DNA of 44,833 nucleotides from Prochlorococcus sp. scB243_495L20. GTDB taxonomy: Bacteria > Cyanobacteriota > Cyanobacteriia > PCC-6307 > Cyanobiaceae. The DNA is taken from positions 1 through 44,833 of the forward strand of contig JFLX01000079.1 of assembly GCA_000634215.1 (NCBI GenBank). The letters are read 5' to 3'. The notes beneath the pieces are model-generated. The model was not told the origin of the DNA. It saw nothing but the letters and a program-made list of their open reading frames with translations, and did not search any database. Position numbers and translations under genes: made by a program. How positions within the stretch are numbered: the first letter of the stretch is position 1; each line of letters starts with the position of its first letter. Shown piece after piece: positions 33,102 through 41,514 of the stretch.

Positions 33102-34887
33102 ATTTATATTTATCTAATGCATCATCATCATCTTCAATTTGCCCCATGTATATAACACCTTCATTTAGCTGCAGTGTAATCAGGTCACCGTTACTAATTT
33201 GATGATCATCCATATTTTCTAGATTACAAATTGTAGAAATCTTTTTATTATTTTTGTTAAACAAAGCATAAACATCATTTACATTTTGGTTCGTAACAAT
33301 GCCGGCAATATTTTTACTAAGTGGAATATTTTTCATTAATTCCTTCGGAACAAATAATATTTCTCCTGGGCAAATTAAGGACATGTCAAGATTGTTTTTA
33401 ATTATTCTTGCTTTACCAGTAACACCGATTTCCCCTATTGAAATTCCTCTTGATACAATCTTCCTTACTAAACCGACTTTTATTAAATCTGTAGAGCCGC
33501 TAATTCCAGTTAATGTACCTGCTGTTTGTACTACTAAATCTCCTTGATTTAGGATTCCCATCTCCTGAGCAATTTGCATAGCTAAACTAAAAGTTTTTGC
33601 TGTTCTTTCATCATTTTTAACTACTATTGGAGTAACTCCCCAAACAAGTTGCAATCTTCTCGCTACACTTCTCTCTGTTGTAGTTGCCAAGATAGGTGTT
33701 GGTGGTCTGAATTTACTTACATTTCGAGCGGTAGATCCTGATTTAGTTAAAGGGATTATAGCTCCTGCATCAAGTTGTCTAGCTATATTACTTACTGCTG
33801 CACTAATAGCATTTGGTATCGTACTGGGTAAGTGACTTTCAATAGCCTTAAGTGGATAATCCCTCTCAATTCTTCTTGCTATGGTTGCCATCGTTTCAAC
33901 TGCCTCTACAGGATAATCGCCAACTGCAGTTTCGTTTGAAAGCATTACAGCATCTGTACCATCAAGAATTGCATTTGCAACATCACTAACTTCGGCCCTT
34001 GTTGGTCTTGGGTTAGAAGCCATAGAATCTAGCATTTGGGTCGCTGTAATTATTGGGATACCTAATGTATTAGCTTTTCTTATTAACTCCTTTTGTAAAA
34101 GAGGAACTTCTTCAGCAGGCATTTCAACTCCCAAATCACCTCTTGCAACCATAACCCCATCACATAAAGGTAATACTGTATCGATCTGATCAATTGCTTC
34201 AAATTTTTCTATTTTTGCGACTACAGGAGTTGAATGCCCATTTTTATTTATTAAATCTTTTATCTCATTTATATCAGATGGATTTCTTACGAAACTTAGT
34301 GCTATCCAATCAACTCCTTCAGATAAACCAAATTTTAAATCCTCTTTATCTTTTTCTGTTAATGCTTTTACTGATAATTGAACATCTGGAAAATTAACAC
34401 CTTTATTATTTGAAAGAACCCCTCCTACAGTTACTAGACACTCCAAAAGATTAGCTTCTATATCTACTTTTTCTACAATCATTTCTATTTTTCCATCATC
34501 TAAAAGTATTCTTTTCCCTTCGCTAACTTCTTGAGAAAGTTTGTCGTAGGTAACATTTGCAATAGTATTTGTACATTCGACTTCATTTGATGTCAGTGTG
34601 AATTTATCGCCTTTTTTAACTTTTACTGGCCCATCTTTAAAGCGCCCTAATCGTATTTTAGGTCCTTGAAGATCTTGCAATATTCCAATATCTATATCTA
34701 ACTTTTTTGATACTTCCCTTATGGTTTTTATTCTCTCTGCATGATCTTTATGATCTCCATGTGAAAAATTTAATCTGAATGTTGTTACTCCAGCTTTAAT
34801 TAAATTTGTAATTATTTCTTCAGATTGAGTTGCAGGGCCAATAGTTGCTACTATTTTTGTCCTTCTTTTTAAATCAATATTCGACAT
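33094..34887 (-). CDS. pyk: Pyruvate kinase with C-terminal PEP-utiliser-like domain
   Basis: Pyruvate kinase transfers phosphate from phosphoenolpyruvate to ADP. The 597-residue protein has the catalytic barrel (KIVATIGPATQ, RLNFSHGDH, ILQDLQGPKIRLG), the site VAKIEKFEAIDQID, MVARGDLGVEMP, the signature ATQMLDSMASNPRPTRAEVSDVANA and the regulatory C-domain. About 110 further residues (from VTGKARIIKNNLDMS) resemble the swivelling PEP-utiliser domain found in many bacterial enzymes, but lack its phospho-His motif. It opens the operon pyk-permease-bioY-lspA-GTPase and is divergent from the MazG-like gene by 61 bases. Confidence 0.95.
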   Translation of the reverse strand: MSNIDLKRRTKIVATIGPATQSEEIITNLIKAGVTTFRLNFSHGDHKDHAERIKTIREVSKKLDIDIGILQDLQGPKIRLGRFKDGPVKVKKGDKFTLTSNEVECTNTIANVTYDKLSQEVSEGKRILLDDGKIEMIVEKVDIEANLLECLVTVGGVLSNNKGVNFPDVQLSVKALTEKDKEDLKFGLSEGVDWIALSFVRNPSDINEIKDLINKNGHSTPVVAKIEKFEAIDQIDTVLPLCDGVMVARGDLGVEMPAEEVPLLQKELIRKANTLGIPIITATQMLDSMASNPRPTRAEVSDVANAILDGTDAVMLSNETAVGDYPVEAVETMATIARRIERDYPLKAIESHLPSTIPNAISAAVSNIARQLDAGAIIPLTKSGSTARNVSKFRPPTPILATTTERSVARRLQLVWGVTPIVVKNDERTAKTFSLAMQIAQEMGILNQGDLVVQTAGTLTGISGSTDLIKVGLVRKIVSRGISIGEIGVTGKARIIKNNLDMSLICPGEILFVPKELMKNIPLSKNIAGIVTNQNVNDVYALFNKNNKKISTICNLENMDDHQISNGDLITLQLNEGVIYMGQIEDDDDALDKYKYV

Positions 34888-34948
34888 ATATAGATAATAT
34901 TGCTAGATATAAATAAATTTACCATACCCAAAGTTAGTTATTTAAGTC

Positions 34949-35278
34949 ATGGATTTTAAAACTTATCAGAAAAAAGCTAGAGAAACAGCACAATATCCAG
35001 ATTTAGGTTCAAATAACATTTATCCAACTCTTGGTTTAGTGGGAGAGGCTGGTGAGGTGGCAGAAAAAGTGAAAAAGGTTATAAGAGATAAAAATGGAAT
35101 ATTTGATAACGAATCAAAATTAGGTATTAAAAAAGAGTTAGGAGATGTTTTGTGGTATGTATCAAATCTTTGTACAGAATTAAATTTCAATTTAGAGGAT
35201 GTTGCATTACAAAACATTGAAAAATTAAAATTAAGAGCTGCTAAAGGTAAGATAAGTGGTTCTGGAGATGATAGATAA
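34949..35278 (+). CDS. MazG-like nucleotide pyrophosphohydrolase
   Basis: The 109-residue protein has the all-alpha NTP pyrophosphohydrolase core: TLGLVGEAGEVAEKVKKV near residue 27 with the metal-binding ExxE, then KKELGDVLWYVSNLC near residue 62 with ExxD. Such enzymes hydrolyse non-canonical or excess (d)NTPs to monophosphates, a house-cleaning role; the preferred substrate is unknown. The start is ATG. It ends two bases before the convergent yggT gene. Confidence 0.88.
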   Translation: MDFKTYQKKARETAQYPDLGSNNIYPTLGLVGEAGEVAEKVKKVIRDKNGIFDNESKLGIKKELGDVLWYVSNLCTELNFNLEDVALQNIEKLKLRAAKGKISGSGDDR

Positions 35279-35280
35279 AA

Positions 35281-35559
35281 TCAGCTATAACCTAAGCTTG
35301 CATACTGGAGATTTGTAATTAAATTTTGAATAACATTTAAAAGTAAAAAAGCTAGCAAAGATGATATATCAAATCCACCTATTGGAGGGATAATACCTCT
35401 AAAAATGTTTAAATAAGGATCTGTGATAGAAGTTAATGCAGATAAAACACCGTTACTCCAATCAATACCTGGAAACCATGTCAGTAAAATTCTTATTATC
35501 AATATGAAAGAATAAATTGATAAAGTTTGACCCAGAACTGCAAAAATCTCAGATAACAT
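35281..35559 (-). CDS. YggT-family membrane protein
   Basis: The 92-residue protein has two membrane segments and the YggT signature: LIIRILLTWFPGIDWSN near residue 20 and ALTSITDPYLNIFRGIIPPIGG near residue 41. Members affect cell envelope or plastid nucleoid and division processes (Ycf19/CcmB1-type in cyanobacteria and chloroplasts). The exact role here is not known. It follows scpB by 38 bases. Confidence 0.88.
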   Translation of the reverse strand: MLSEIFAVLGQTLSIYSFILIIRILLTWFPGIDWSNGVLSALTSITDPYLNIFRGIIPPIGGFDISSLLAFLLLNVIQNLITNLQYASLGYS

Positions 35560-35597
35560 TATCTTGTCGTAATTGAATACATCCTAACATTTACTTA

Positions 35598-36140
35598 TTA
35601 TTGCTGCTTATTGTTACCACTTCCTATATTTGAGATATATTCATTACTTACAGCAAAAGTTTGAAAAAACTTTTCAGATAATGATAGCCAATATGATCTA
35701 CCATCTTTTTGCTTCCGTTTGACGATGAATTTCTTTTCTAATAATTCTTTAATATGATCATAAGCACCTGAACCACGAAGAAGTATGAGGTCCGATTGCA
35801 GGATCTTTTTTTTGATCGCAATAGTTGCTAATGTCCTTAATTCGGATGTTTTCAAATCAGAAGGAAGTAGATCATCGACGAATTCATTAAGACTAGATTT
35901 TAGTTCAAGAGAAAAACTGTTATTAACTGCATTTAATTCAATAGCTGAGTTGGGATTAGAGTATTTATTTTTTAGTTCTTTAATTGCATCATTTATTGAA
36001 TTTATATCAGAATTAGTAATTTCTGAAAGATCTTTTTTAGTTATTGGTCTGCCTTTCAAATATAGAACAGCTTCAACTTTAGTAACTAGATCTATATCAG
36101 ATATTGGCGTGGTATTTAGATCAGATTGATTGATTTTAAT
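35598..36140 (-). CDS. scpB: Segregation and condensation protein B (start unclear)
   Basis: ScpB with ScpA forms the non-SMC part of the bacterial condensin complex. The protein shows KVEAVLYLKGRPITKKDLSEI at the first winged helix and later SELRTLATIAIKKKILQSDLILLRGSGAYDHIKELLEKKFI, ending in KFFQTF. The first ATG/GTG/TTG codon in frame is TTG at 36059, which would remove the first helix of the domain. Open frame continues upstream to a stop at 36167-36165, with no ATG, GTG or TTG. I therefore propose an ATT/ATA-type start; 36140 is a provisional choice. The gene sits directly after ilvA. The identity is fairly sure; the start is not. Confidence 0.8.
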   Translation of the reverse strand: MKINQSDLNTTPISDIDLVTKVEAVLYLKGRPITKKDLSEITNSDINSINDAIKELKNKYSNPNSAIELNAVNNSFSLELKSSLNEFVDDLLPSDLKTSELRTLATIAIKKKILQSDLILLRGSGAYDHIKELLEKKFIVKRKQKDGRSYWLSLSEKFFQTFAVSNEYISNIGSGNNKQQ

Positions 36141-36170
36141 TACCGAAATCTTTCCTAATTTACCTTAAAT

Positions 36171-37712
36171 TTAATCTGATGCACCAAGGAATAATCTATA
36201 TGTATCGTTTTGAGTTTCATCCCAGAATTTATAGCCTAGAATTCTTACAAAATTATTCCACTCTAAAATCTCATTTTTATCAATCAAAACTCCAATAACA
36301 ATTTTCCCTACATCAGCTCCATAATTCCTGTAGTGAAATACGCTTATAGACCAATTAGATTTCATATTATTTAAGAAGTTTATTAATGCGCCTGGCCTTT
36401 CAGGAAACTCAAATCTGTATAAGAGCTCTACAAAGTTTCTATTATCCATTTCTTTAAAATTCTTTGGTAATCTTCCACCTACCATATGTCTGAGATGATT
36501 TTTAGATAATTCATCATCACTTATGTCAATAAATGAGTACTCAGAATTTTTAAATACATTTAATAGATTTTTTTTATCATTTAAACCATAGACTTGAACC
36601 CCTACAAAGATCTGTGCATTCTTTGAATTTGACATCCTATAGCTAAATTCAGTTAAATTTCTATTATCAAGTAACTTACAAAAATTAATTAGACTACCAG
36701 CATGTTCAGGAATTTCAACAGCCATCATTACTTCTTTACACTCTCCAAGTTCTGCTCTCTCTGCTACAAATCTAAGCCTCTCGAAATTCATATTTGCACC
36801 ACATGCAATCGCAACCATTTTTCTATTTGAATGATTCGAATTTAATATATCTTTTTTCATTCCCGCTATTGATAATGCACCTGCTGGCTCTAGTATTGAT
36901 CTAGTATCCTCAAAAACATCTTTTATAGCAGCACAGATTTCATCAGTGTTAACCCTAATCATTTTATCTATGTATTTTCTACCAATATCAAAAGTATTTT
37001 TACCAATTTTTTTAACCGCCACGCCATCTGCAAATTGACCTACAGAAGATAGTTCCACAATTTTTTCTTCTTCCAATGATTTCGTCATAGCGTCAGCATC
37101 TTCTGGTTCTACTCCAATTATTTTTACTTCAGGCCATACTTTTTTAAGGTATAAAGATATACCTGATATCAATCCCCCACCACCTACAGCAATATAAATT
37201 GCATAAGGTTTTTCCTTAAGCTGCTGTTCAAGTTCAATAGCTATAGTTCCTTGTCCAGCTATTACTTCTGGATCATCAAAGGGATGAATAAAGCATAAAT
37301 TTCTTTCTTGGCTAATCCTTATTGCCTCTTTATAAGTTTCATCATAGTTATCGCCATATAATATAACTTTTGCTTTTAAATTTTTTACTGCATTAACTTT
37401 TACTAGAGGTGTTGTAATGGGCATTAATATAGTTGCTTGGCAATTTAACTTAAGGGCACTAAGTGCCACCCCTTGAGCATGATTACCAGCACTAGAAGTA
37501 ATTACTCCCTGAGCAAGCTGTGCATTTGTGAGCTTACTCATTTTGTTATATGCACCTCTTATTTTGAATGAAAATACATCCTGAAGATCTTCTCTTTTTA
37601 GAAAAACTTCATTATTAAGTGTATTACTTAAATTATGAGCTTTCTCTAGTGGTGTTTTTTTTGCAACTTCATAGACTTCAGCTTGAAGTATTTTTTCAAA
37701 ATAATCATTCAT
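36171..37712 (-). CDS. ilvA: Threonine ammonia-lyase, biosynthetic
   Basis: IlvA converts threonine to 2-oxobutanoate, the first step to isoleucine, with PLP. The 513-residue protein has the PLP lysine in VFSFKIRGAYNKMS near residue 50, the SSAGNHAQGVAL loop near 93, GGGGLISGISLYLK near 184 and FADGVAVKK. Two ACT-like regulatory domains follow (MMAVEIPEHAGSLINFCKLL near residue 330 and LYRFEFPERPGALINFLNNM near 428), the usual feedback-inhibited long form. scpB follows in the same direction, and dxs is divergent 116 bases away. Confidence 0.96.
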   Translation of the reverse strand: MNDYFEKILQAEVYEVAKKTPLEKAHNLSNTLNNEVFLKREDLQDVFSFKIRGAYNKMSKLTNAQLAQGVITSSAGNHAQGVALSALKLNCQATILMPITTPLVKVNAVKNLKAKVILYGDNYDETYKEAIRISQERNLCFIHPFDDPEVIAGQGTIAIELEQQLKEKPYAIYIAVGGGGLISGISLYLKKVWPEVKIIGVEPEDADAMTKSLEEEKIVELSSVGQFADGVAVKKIGKNTFDIGRKYIDKMIRVNTDEICAAIKDVFEDTRSILEPAGALSIAGMKKDILNSNHSNRKMVAIACGANMNFERLRFVAERAELGECKEVMMAVEIPEHAGSLINFCKLLDNRNLTEFSYRMSNSKNAQIFVGVQVYGLNDKKNLLNVFKNSEYSFIDISDDELSKNHLRHMVGGRLPKNFKEMDNRNFVELLYRFEFPERPGALINFLNNMKSNWSISVFHYRNYGADVGKIVIGVLIDKNEILEWNNFVRILGYKFWDETQNDTYRLFLGASD

Positions 37713-37783
37713 ATATATATTTTTAGCATTAATTATTAATCTAATAAAACATTACATGATCTATTTCAAAAAAAATACTCATT

Positions 37784-37812
37784 TTGCCCCTCGGCGTTTT
37801 AGATTATATAGA
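37784..37812 (+). promoter_or_regulatory. Putative promoter for dxs
   Basis: TTGCCC at 37784-37789 and TATAGA at 37807-37812 are 17 bases apart in the region divergent to ilvA. Transcription would start near 37819, about 10 bases before the dxs ATG. GC-richer bases in the spacer stand out in this AT-rich DNA. Confidence 0.4.
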
Positions 37813-37828
37813 TACCAATTTTTGTTAA

Positions 37829-39718
37829 ATGCTTTTAAGTGAGTTAAGTCATCCAAATCAACTTCATGGCTTAACAGTTTCACAATTAGAAGAAATTGCT
37901 TGTCAAATTAGAGAAAGACATCTTCAGGTAGTATCTACTAGTGGAGGACATCTTGGGCCTGGATTAGGTGTAGTTGAGTTGACATTGGCTTTATATCAAA
38001 CTCTTGATCTTGATTTTGACAAAGTTGTTTGGGATGTAGGACATCAAGGTTACCCTCATAAATTAATTACAGGACGTTTCAGTCAATTTGATTCTCTAAG
38101 ACAACAAAATGGAGTAGCTGGATATCTAAAAAGAAGCGAAAGTAAATTTGATCATTTTGGTGCTGGACATGCAAGTACTTCTATTTCAGCAGCTTTAGGA
38201 ATGGCAATAGCAAGAGATAGAAAAGGTGAAAATTATAAATGTGTCGCTGTTATCGGAGATGGAGCACTAACTGGAGGAATGGCATTAGAAGCTATAAATC
38301 ATGCAGGTCACTTACCAAATACCCCTTTAGTTGTAGTATTGAACGATAATGACATGTCTATTTCCCCTCCGGTTGGAGCCCTTTCATCTTACTTAAATAA
38401 GGTAAGAGTAAGTCCACCATTGCAATTTTTGTCCGATAGTGTTCAAGAAAGTGTAAAAAATATTCCTTTAATTGGTAAGGATATCCCAGAAGAACTAAAA
38501 AATATTAAAGGAAGCGTTAGACGATTATCTGTGCCTAAAGTTGGAGCTGTTTTTGAAGAACTTGGATTTACATATATGGGTCCAATTGATGGTCATGATA
38601 TTGGTAACTTAGTTAAGACCTTTAACGCTGCCCATAAACTTAAAAGACCTGTACTTGTTCATGTTGTCACAACAAAAGGTAAGGGTTACCCATATGCAGA
38701 AGCAGATCAGGTTGGATATCATGCACAGTCTGCATTTGATATTACAACGGGGAAATCTATTCCATCAAAGAAACCTAAACCTGTTAGTTATAGTAAAATA
38801 TTTGGTCAAACCTTATTAAAAATATGTGAGCAAGATAGCAAAGTAGTGGGTATTACAGCTGCAATGGCTACTGGTACTGGTTTAGATATATTGCAAAAAA
38901 ATATCCCTGATCAATACATCGATGTTGGAATAGCAGAACAACATGCAGTTACTCTTGCGGCAGGAATGTCTTGCGATGGTCTTAAACCTGTTGTAGCTAT
39001 TTATAGTACTTTTCTTCAACGTGCTTTCGACCAATTAATTCATGATGTAGGGATACAAAATTTACCTGTATCGTTTGTACTTGATAGAGCAGGCATAGTT
39101 GGGGCTGACGGTCCTACTCATCAAGGTCAGTACGATATCAGTTATATGAGATCTATACCTAATTTTGTATTGATGGCACCAAAAGATGAGTCTGAATTAC
39201 AGAGAATGTTAATAACTTCCATTAACCATAATGGTCCTACAGCTCTAAGAATACCAAGAGGTTCTGGATTAGGGGTGGCTGTAATGGATGAGGGTTGGGA
39301 ACCTTTGAATATAGGAGAAGCTGAAATACTAGAAGAAGGAGAAGATATTTTAATGATTGCTTATGGATCAATGGTTGCATCAGCTATTGAAACTGCAAAG
39401 ATCCTAAAAAATATGAACATTAATGCATGTATTGTTAATGCAAGATTTGTGAAACCTCTCGATAAAAATCTTATTATGCCTTTAGTAAGTAGAATTCAAA
39501 AAGTGGTAACTATGGAAGAAGGAACCTTAATTGGTGGATTTGGTTCTGCAATAGTTGAATTACTTAACGATAATGAAGTAAACATACCTGTATACAGGAT
39601 AGGTATACCCGATGTTTTAGTTGATCATGCATCACCTGACCAGAGTAAGGAAAAATTAGGACTTAAGCCTGATCAGATGGCAGATAAAATCGTTAGGAAA
39701 TTTAAGTTAAATAATTAA
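37829..39718 (+). CDS. dxs: 1-deoxy-D-xylulose-5-phosphate synthase
   Basis: Dxs condenses pyruvate and glyceraldehyde 3-phosphate with thiamine diphosphate, the first step of the MEP isoprenoid pathway, which supplies carotenoids and chlorophyll phytol. The 629-residue protein shows [20 protein letters not shown] near residue 38, [13 protein letters not shown], the TPP site [18 protein letters not shown] near 143, [29 protein letters not shown] near 369 and [15 protein letters not shown]. The length and start (ATG) are normal. It converges with psaK, with 19 bases between the stops. Confidence 0.98.
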   Translation: MLLSELSHPNQLHGLTVSQLEEIACQIRERHLQVVSTSGGHLGPGLGVVELTLALYQTLDLDFDKVVWDVGHQGYPHKLITGRFSQFDSLRQQNGVAGYLKRSESKFDHFGAGHASTSISAALGMAIARDRKGENYKCVAVIGDGALTGGMALEAINHAGHLPNTPLVVVLNDNDMSISPPVGALSSYLNKVRVSPPLQFLSDSVQESVKNIPLIGKDIPEELKNIKGSVRRLSVPKVGAVFEELGFTYMGPIDGHDIGNLVKTFNAAHKLKRPVLVHVVTTKGKGYPYAEADQVGYHAQSAFDITTGKSIPSKKPKPVSYSKIFGQTLLKICEQDSKVVGITAAMATGTGLDILQKNIPDQYIDVGIAEQHAVTLAAGMSCDGLKPVVAIYSTFLQRAFDQLIHDVGIQNLPVSFVLDRAGIVGADGPTHQGQYDISYMRSIPNFVLMAPKDESELQRMLITSINHNGPTALRIPRGSGLGVAVMDEGWEPLNIGEAEILEEGEDILMIAYGSMVASAIETAKILKNMNINACIVNARFVKPLDKNLIMPLVSRIQKVVTMEEGTLIGGFGSAIVELLNDNEVNIPVYRIGIPDVLVDHASPDQSKEKLGLKPDQMADKIVRKFKLNN

Positions 39719-39737
39719 AAATTTAATAGATAAATTT

Positions 39738-39998
39738 TTATAAAACACCACGTGAGGCTAATCCTAAGATTGCACCAATTCCGAAAATATGACCTAGGCA
39801 ATTAGCACCTACAACTGATGCGTGACTTAAACCACCATAGAATTTTGAATTAGGTATTTCAAAACCTTCATTTGGTTTTCTTATAGTTGCTCTGGCAATT
39901 GCATAAGCAAAAACATTACATGCAATCATTACGACGGCACACTTTGGAGACCAAGAAAAAGTTGCTGGATCTGCAGCTGCAAATAATGTAGTAAACAT
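39738..39998 (-). CDS. psaK: Photosystem I reaction centre subunit PsaK
   Basis: PsaK is a peripheral two-helix subunit of photosystem I that binds chlorophyll and helps couple antennae. The 86-residue protein has an N-terminal segment, a first helix (VVMIACNVFAYAIARATI), the conserved stroma-facing loop with NEGFEIPNSKFYGGLSHASVV, and the second helix ANCLGHIFGIGAILGLASRG. The length and motifs match. It is the last gene of the long minus-strand run from 44.8 kb and follows the DUF3593 gene by 66 bases. Confidence 0.95.
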   Translation of the reverse strand: MFTTLFAAADPATFSWSPKCAVVMIACNVFAYAIARATIRKPNEGFEIPNSKFYGGLSHASVVGANCLGHIFGIGAILGLASRGVL

Positions 39999-40064
39999 AA
40001 AAAATCGTTATTTTTATACATTCTCTAATACTTTTACCTAAAAAACACAAAATTGTAAAAGGTC

Positions 40065-40400
40065 TTAAGAGTTGTTTACTTCTAAGCTATTTAACAACCT
40101 TATAAATCCAAATAAAATAACAAAATCACTTAAAGTCAAGAAGGATTCTGCTAAACCATGTAGAAAGTCAACCTCAACAAGGGTTTTATTATAGTAATTT
40201 AGTGTGAAGATAGATACCAATATAGTTATTAATACGAATAAAACAGTTAATGAAAATCCTGTTTTTACAAAATTATTAACAGATTTTATTCTATATAAGT
40301 AGAACAAAAATATTGCATAAGGAATTATTGATACTGCGAACAAAAATGTGTTATCGATTGAACCTAATTTTTCTATAAATTTTAAAAATAAATCATTCAT
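40065..40400 (-). CDS. DUF3593 membrane protein
   Basis: The 111-residue protein has three predicted membrane segments and a late motif VDFLHGLAESFLTLSDFVILFGF that matches the cyanobacterial and plastid DUF3593 family as I recall it. The function is unknown. Its start overlaps the end of the DUF2499 gene by 8 bases, so the two are coupled and may form a pair. The gene adjacency is usual in cyanobacteria. Confidence 0.75.
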   Translation of the reverse strand: MNDLFLKFIEKLGSIDNTFLFAVSIIPYAIFLFYLYRIKSVNNFVKTGFSLTVLFVLITILVSIFTLNYYNKTLVEVDFLHGLAESFLTLSDFVILFGFIRLLNSLEVNNS

Positions 40401-40695
40401 AAGTCTCTTTCCCTCTAAAAATCTTTATTGCTGCTAAGGCTAATGTTGAATTTCCTATAAATGTAAATATTCCTTGAAGTGATACTAGACCGTAAAGATT
40501 TTGCTGATTGTCATAGATATGCCAAGTGATCGCGCACATAGCACCTATTAAATTTGGGACCATAGCGAGGCTTAACCAAAAAAATAAATTATATTTTTTA
40601 TATGTAGAAATTTTTTTTATGACAAATATGGCAACAATCCATTCTATTACTGATGAGATATGTATTAACCAAGTACCAAATGATAATTCGTGCAA
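40393..40695 (-). CDS. DUF2499 (Ycf49-like) membrane protein
   Basis: The 100-residue protein begins HELSFGTWLIHISSVIEW, the DUF2499/Ycf49 signature, and continues with WLSLAMVPNLIGAMCAITWHIYDN near residue 40 and IFTFIGNSTLALAAI near 76. Three membrane segments are likely. The start codon is TTG at 40695, supported by the conserved N-terminus. The function is unknown; homologues occur in algal plastids. It lies 4 bases after the peroxiredoxin gene and overlaps the DUF3593 gene. Confidence 0.8.
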   Translation of the reverse strand: MHELSFGTWLIHISSVIEWIVAIFVIKKISTYKKYNLFFWLSLAMVPNLIGAMCAITWHIYDNQQNLYGLVSLQGIFTFIGNSTLALAAIKIFRGKETYE

Positions 40696-40699
40696 AATT

Positions 40700-41233
40700 T
40701 TATATTTTTTTCTTTAAAACGTTGAGAACTTCTTTAGCATGATTTATAGGTAAAACACTAATCCATCTATAAGAAATTTCCCCATCTGGAGAAATCAAAA
40801 AAGTATTTCTATCTGAGAATGGAGGAATCCAGGAACCATATTTATCACTAACAATTCCGCCAGGATCAGATAATAAAGTGTAGTTTATGGACTTCTCGCT
40901 ACAGAAACTTTCATGAGAATCTTGATTATCGGCACTAATGCCAACAATTTCGGCATTATTTTTTGAAAAATCTTTTTTTAATTCTGAAAAGCCTTTAGCT
41001 TCAAGGGTACAGCCTGCTGTAAAATCTTTAGGGTAAAAATACATAACAAGCCATTTACCTTGAAAATCACTTAATTCCCAAGTTGTTTTTGTTTTTATTT
41101 TTTTATTAAAACCATCTAACTGAAAGTTTGGAGCCATATCACCAACTTCTGGAGCAAAATCAAAAGAAAAGACTGAATTACAATTAAATAAGAGAATAAA
41201 TGATATAAATATACTTGCAACTAAATTTCTCAT
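40700..41233 (-). CDS. PrxQ/Bcp-type peroxiredoxin with a signal peptide
   Basis: The 177-residue protein starts with a signal peptide (residues 1 to about 23, LVASIFISFILLFNCNSVFS), then a peroxiredoxin core: PEVGDMAPNFQL, VMYFYPKDFTAGCTLEAKGF with peroxidatic Cys75, and ISADNQDSHESFC. Peroxiredoxins reduce hydroperoxides. The usual PrxQ resolving Cys five residues later is Lys80 here; Cys111 is a possible substitute. An export or thylakoid-lumen location is inferred from the signal peptide. I take the ATG at 41233; a TTG one codon upstream is less likely. rpmB is 5 bases upstream. Confidence 0.88.
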   Translation of the reverse strand: MRNLVASIFISFILLFNCNSVFSFDFAPEVGDMAPNFQLDGFNKKIKTKTTWELSDFQGKWLVMYFYPKDFTAGCTLEAKGFSELKKDFSKNNAEIVGISADNQDSHESFCSEKSINYTLLSDPGGIVSDKYGSWIPPFSDRNTFLISPDGEISYRWISVLPINHAKEVLNVLKKKI

Positions 41234-41238
41234 CAAAT

Positions 41239-41475
41239 TTAGAATTTTTTTAAATCAACTCCATTTGATTTAGCAAATTTATCTAAACCTACTTTTTGTA
41301 TAGATTTTAGGGCTTTGGTACTTATTTTTATATTTACCCATTTTTTTCCCTCTTCCCACCATAGTCTCCTTTTTTGGAGATTGACTTGCTGCAATTTTTT
41401 TGTACGAATATGTGAGTGACTCACTGCCATCCCGTTATTAGCTTTTGCACCAGTAAGTTCGCAAACTCTTGACAT
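41239..41475 (-). CDS. rpmB: 50S ribosomal protein L28
   Basis: The 78-residue protein matches L28: [20 protein letters not shown] at the N-terminus, the basic [17 protein letters not shown] segment and the C-terminal [19 protein letters not shown]28 is a structural protein of the large subunit near the tRNA exit side. It lies between htpG (39 bases upstream) and the peroxiredoxin gene. Confidence 0.97.
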   Translation of the reverse strand: MSRVCELTGAKANNGMAVSHSHIRTKKLQQVNLQKRRLWWEEGKKWVNIKISTKALKSIQKVGLDKFAKSNGVDLKKF

Positions 41476-41514
41476 ATTTATTGGGTTATATCTTTAAAAA
41501 TTTTAACACATGAC

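Noticed and set aside
35785-36129. 114-codon plus-strand frame opposite scpB
   Set aside because: It is antisense to the conserved ScpB domain and explained by complementary codons.
40031-40061. CTTTTAC ... GTAAAAG inverted repeat between DUF3593 and psaK as a terminator
   Set aside because: Only seven base pairs, a 17-base loop and no T-run on the right side; too weak to call.
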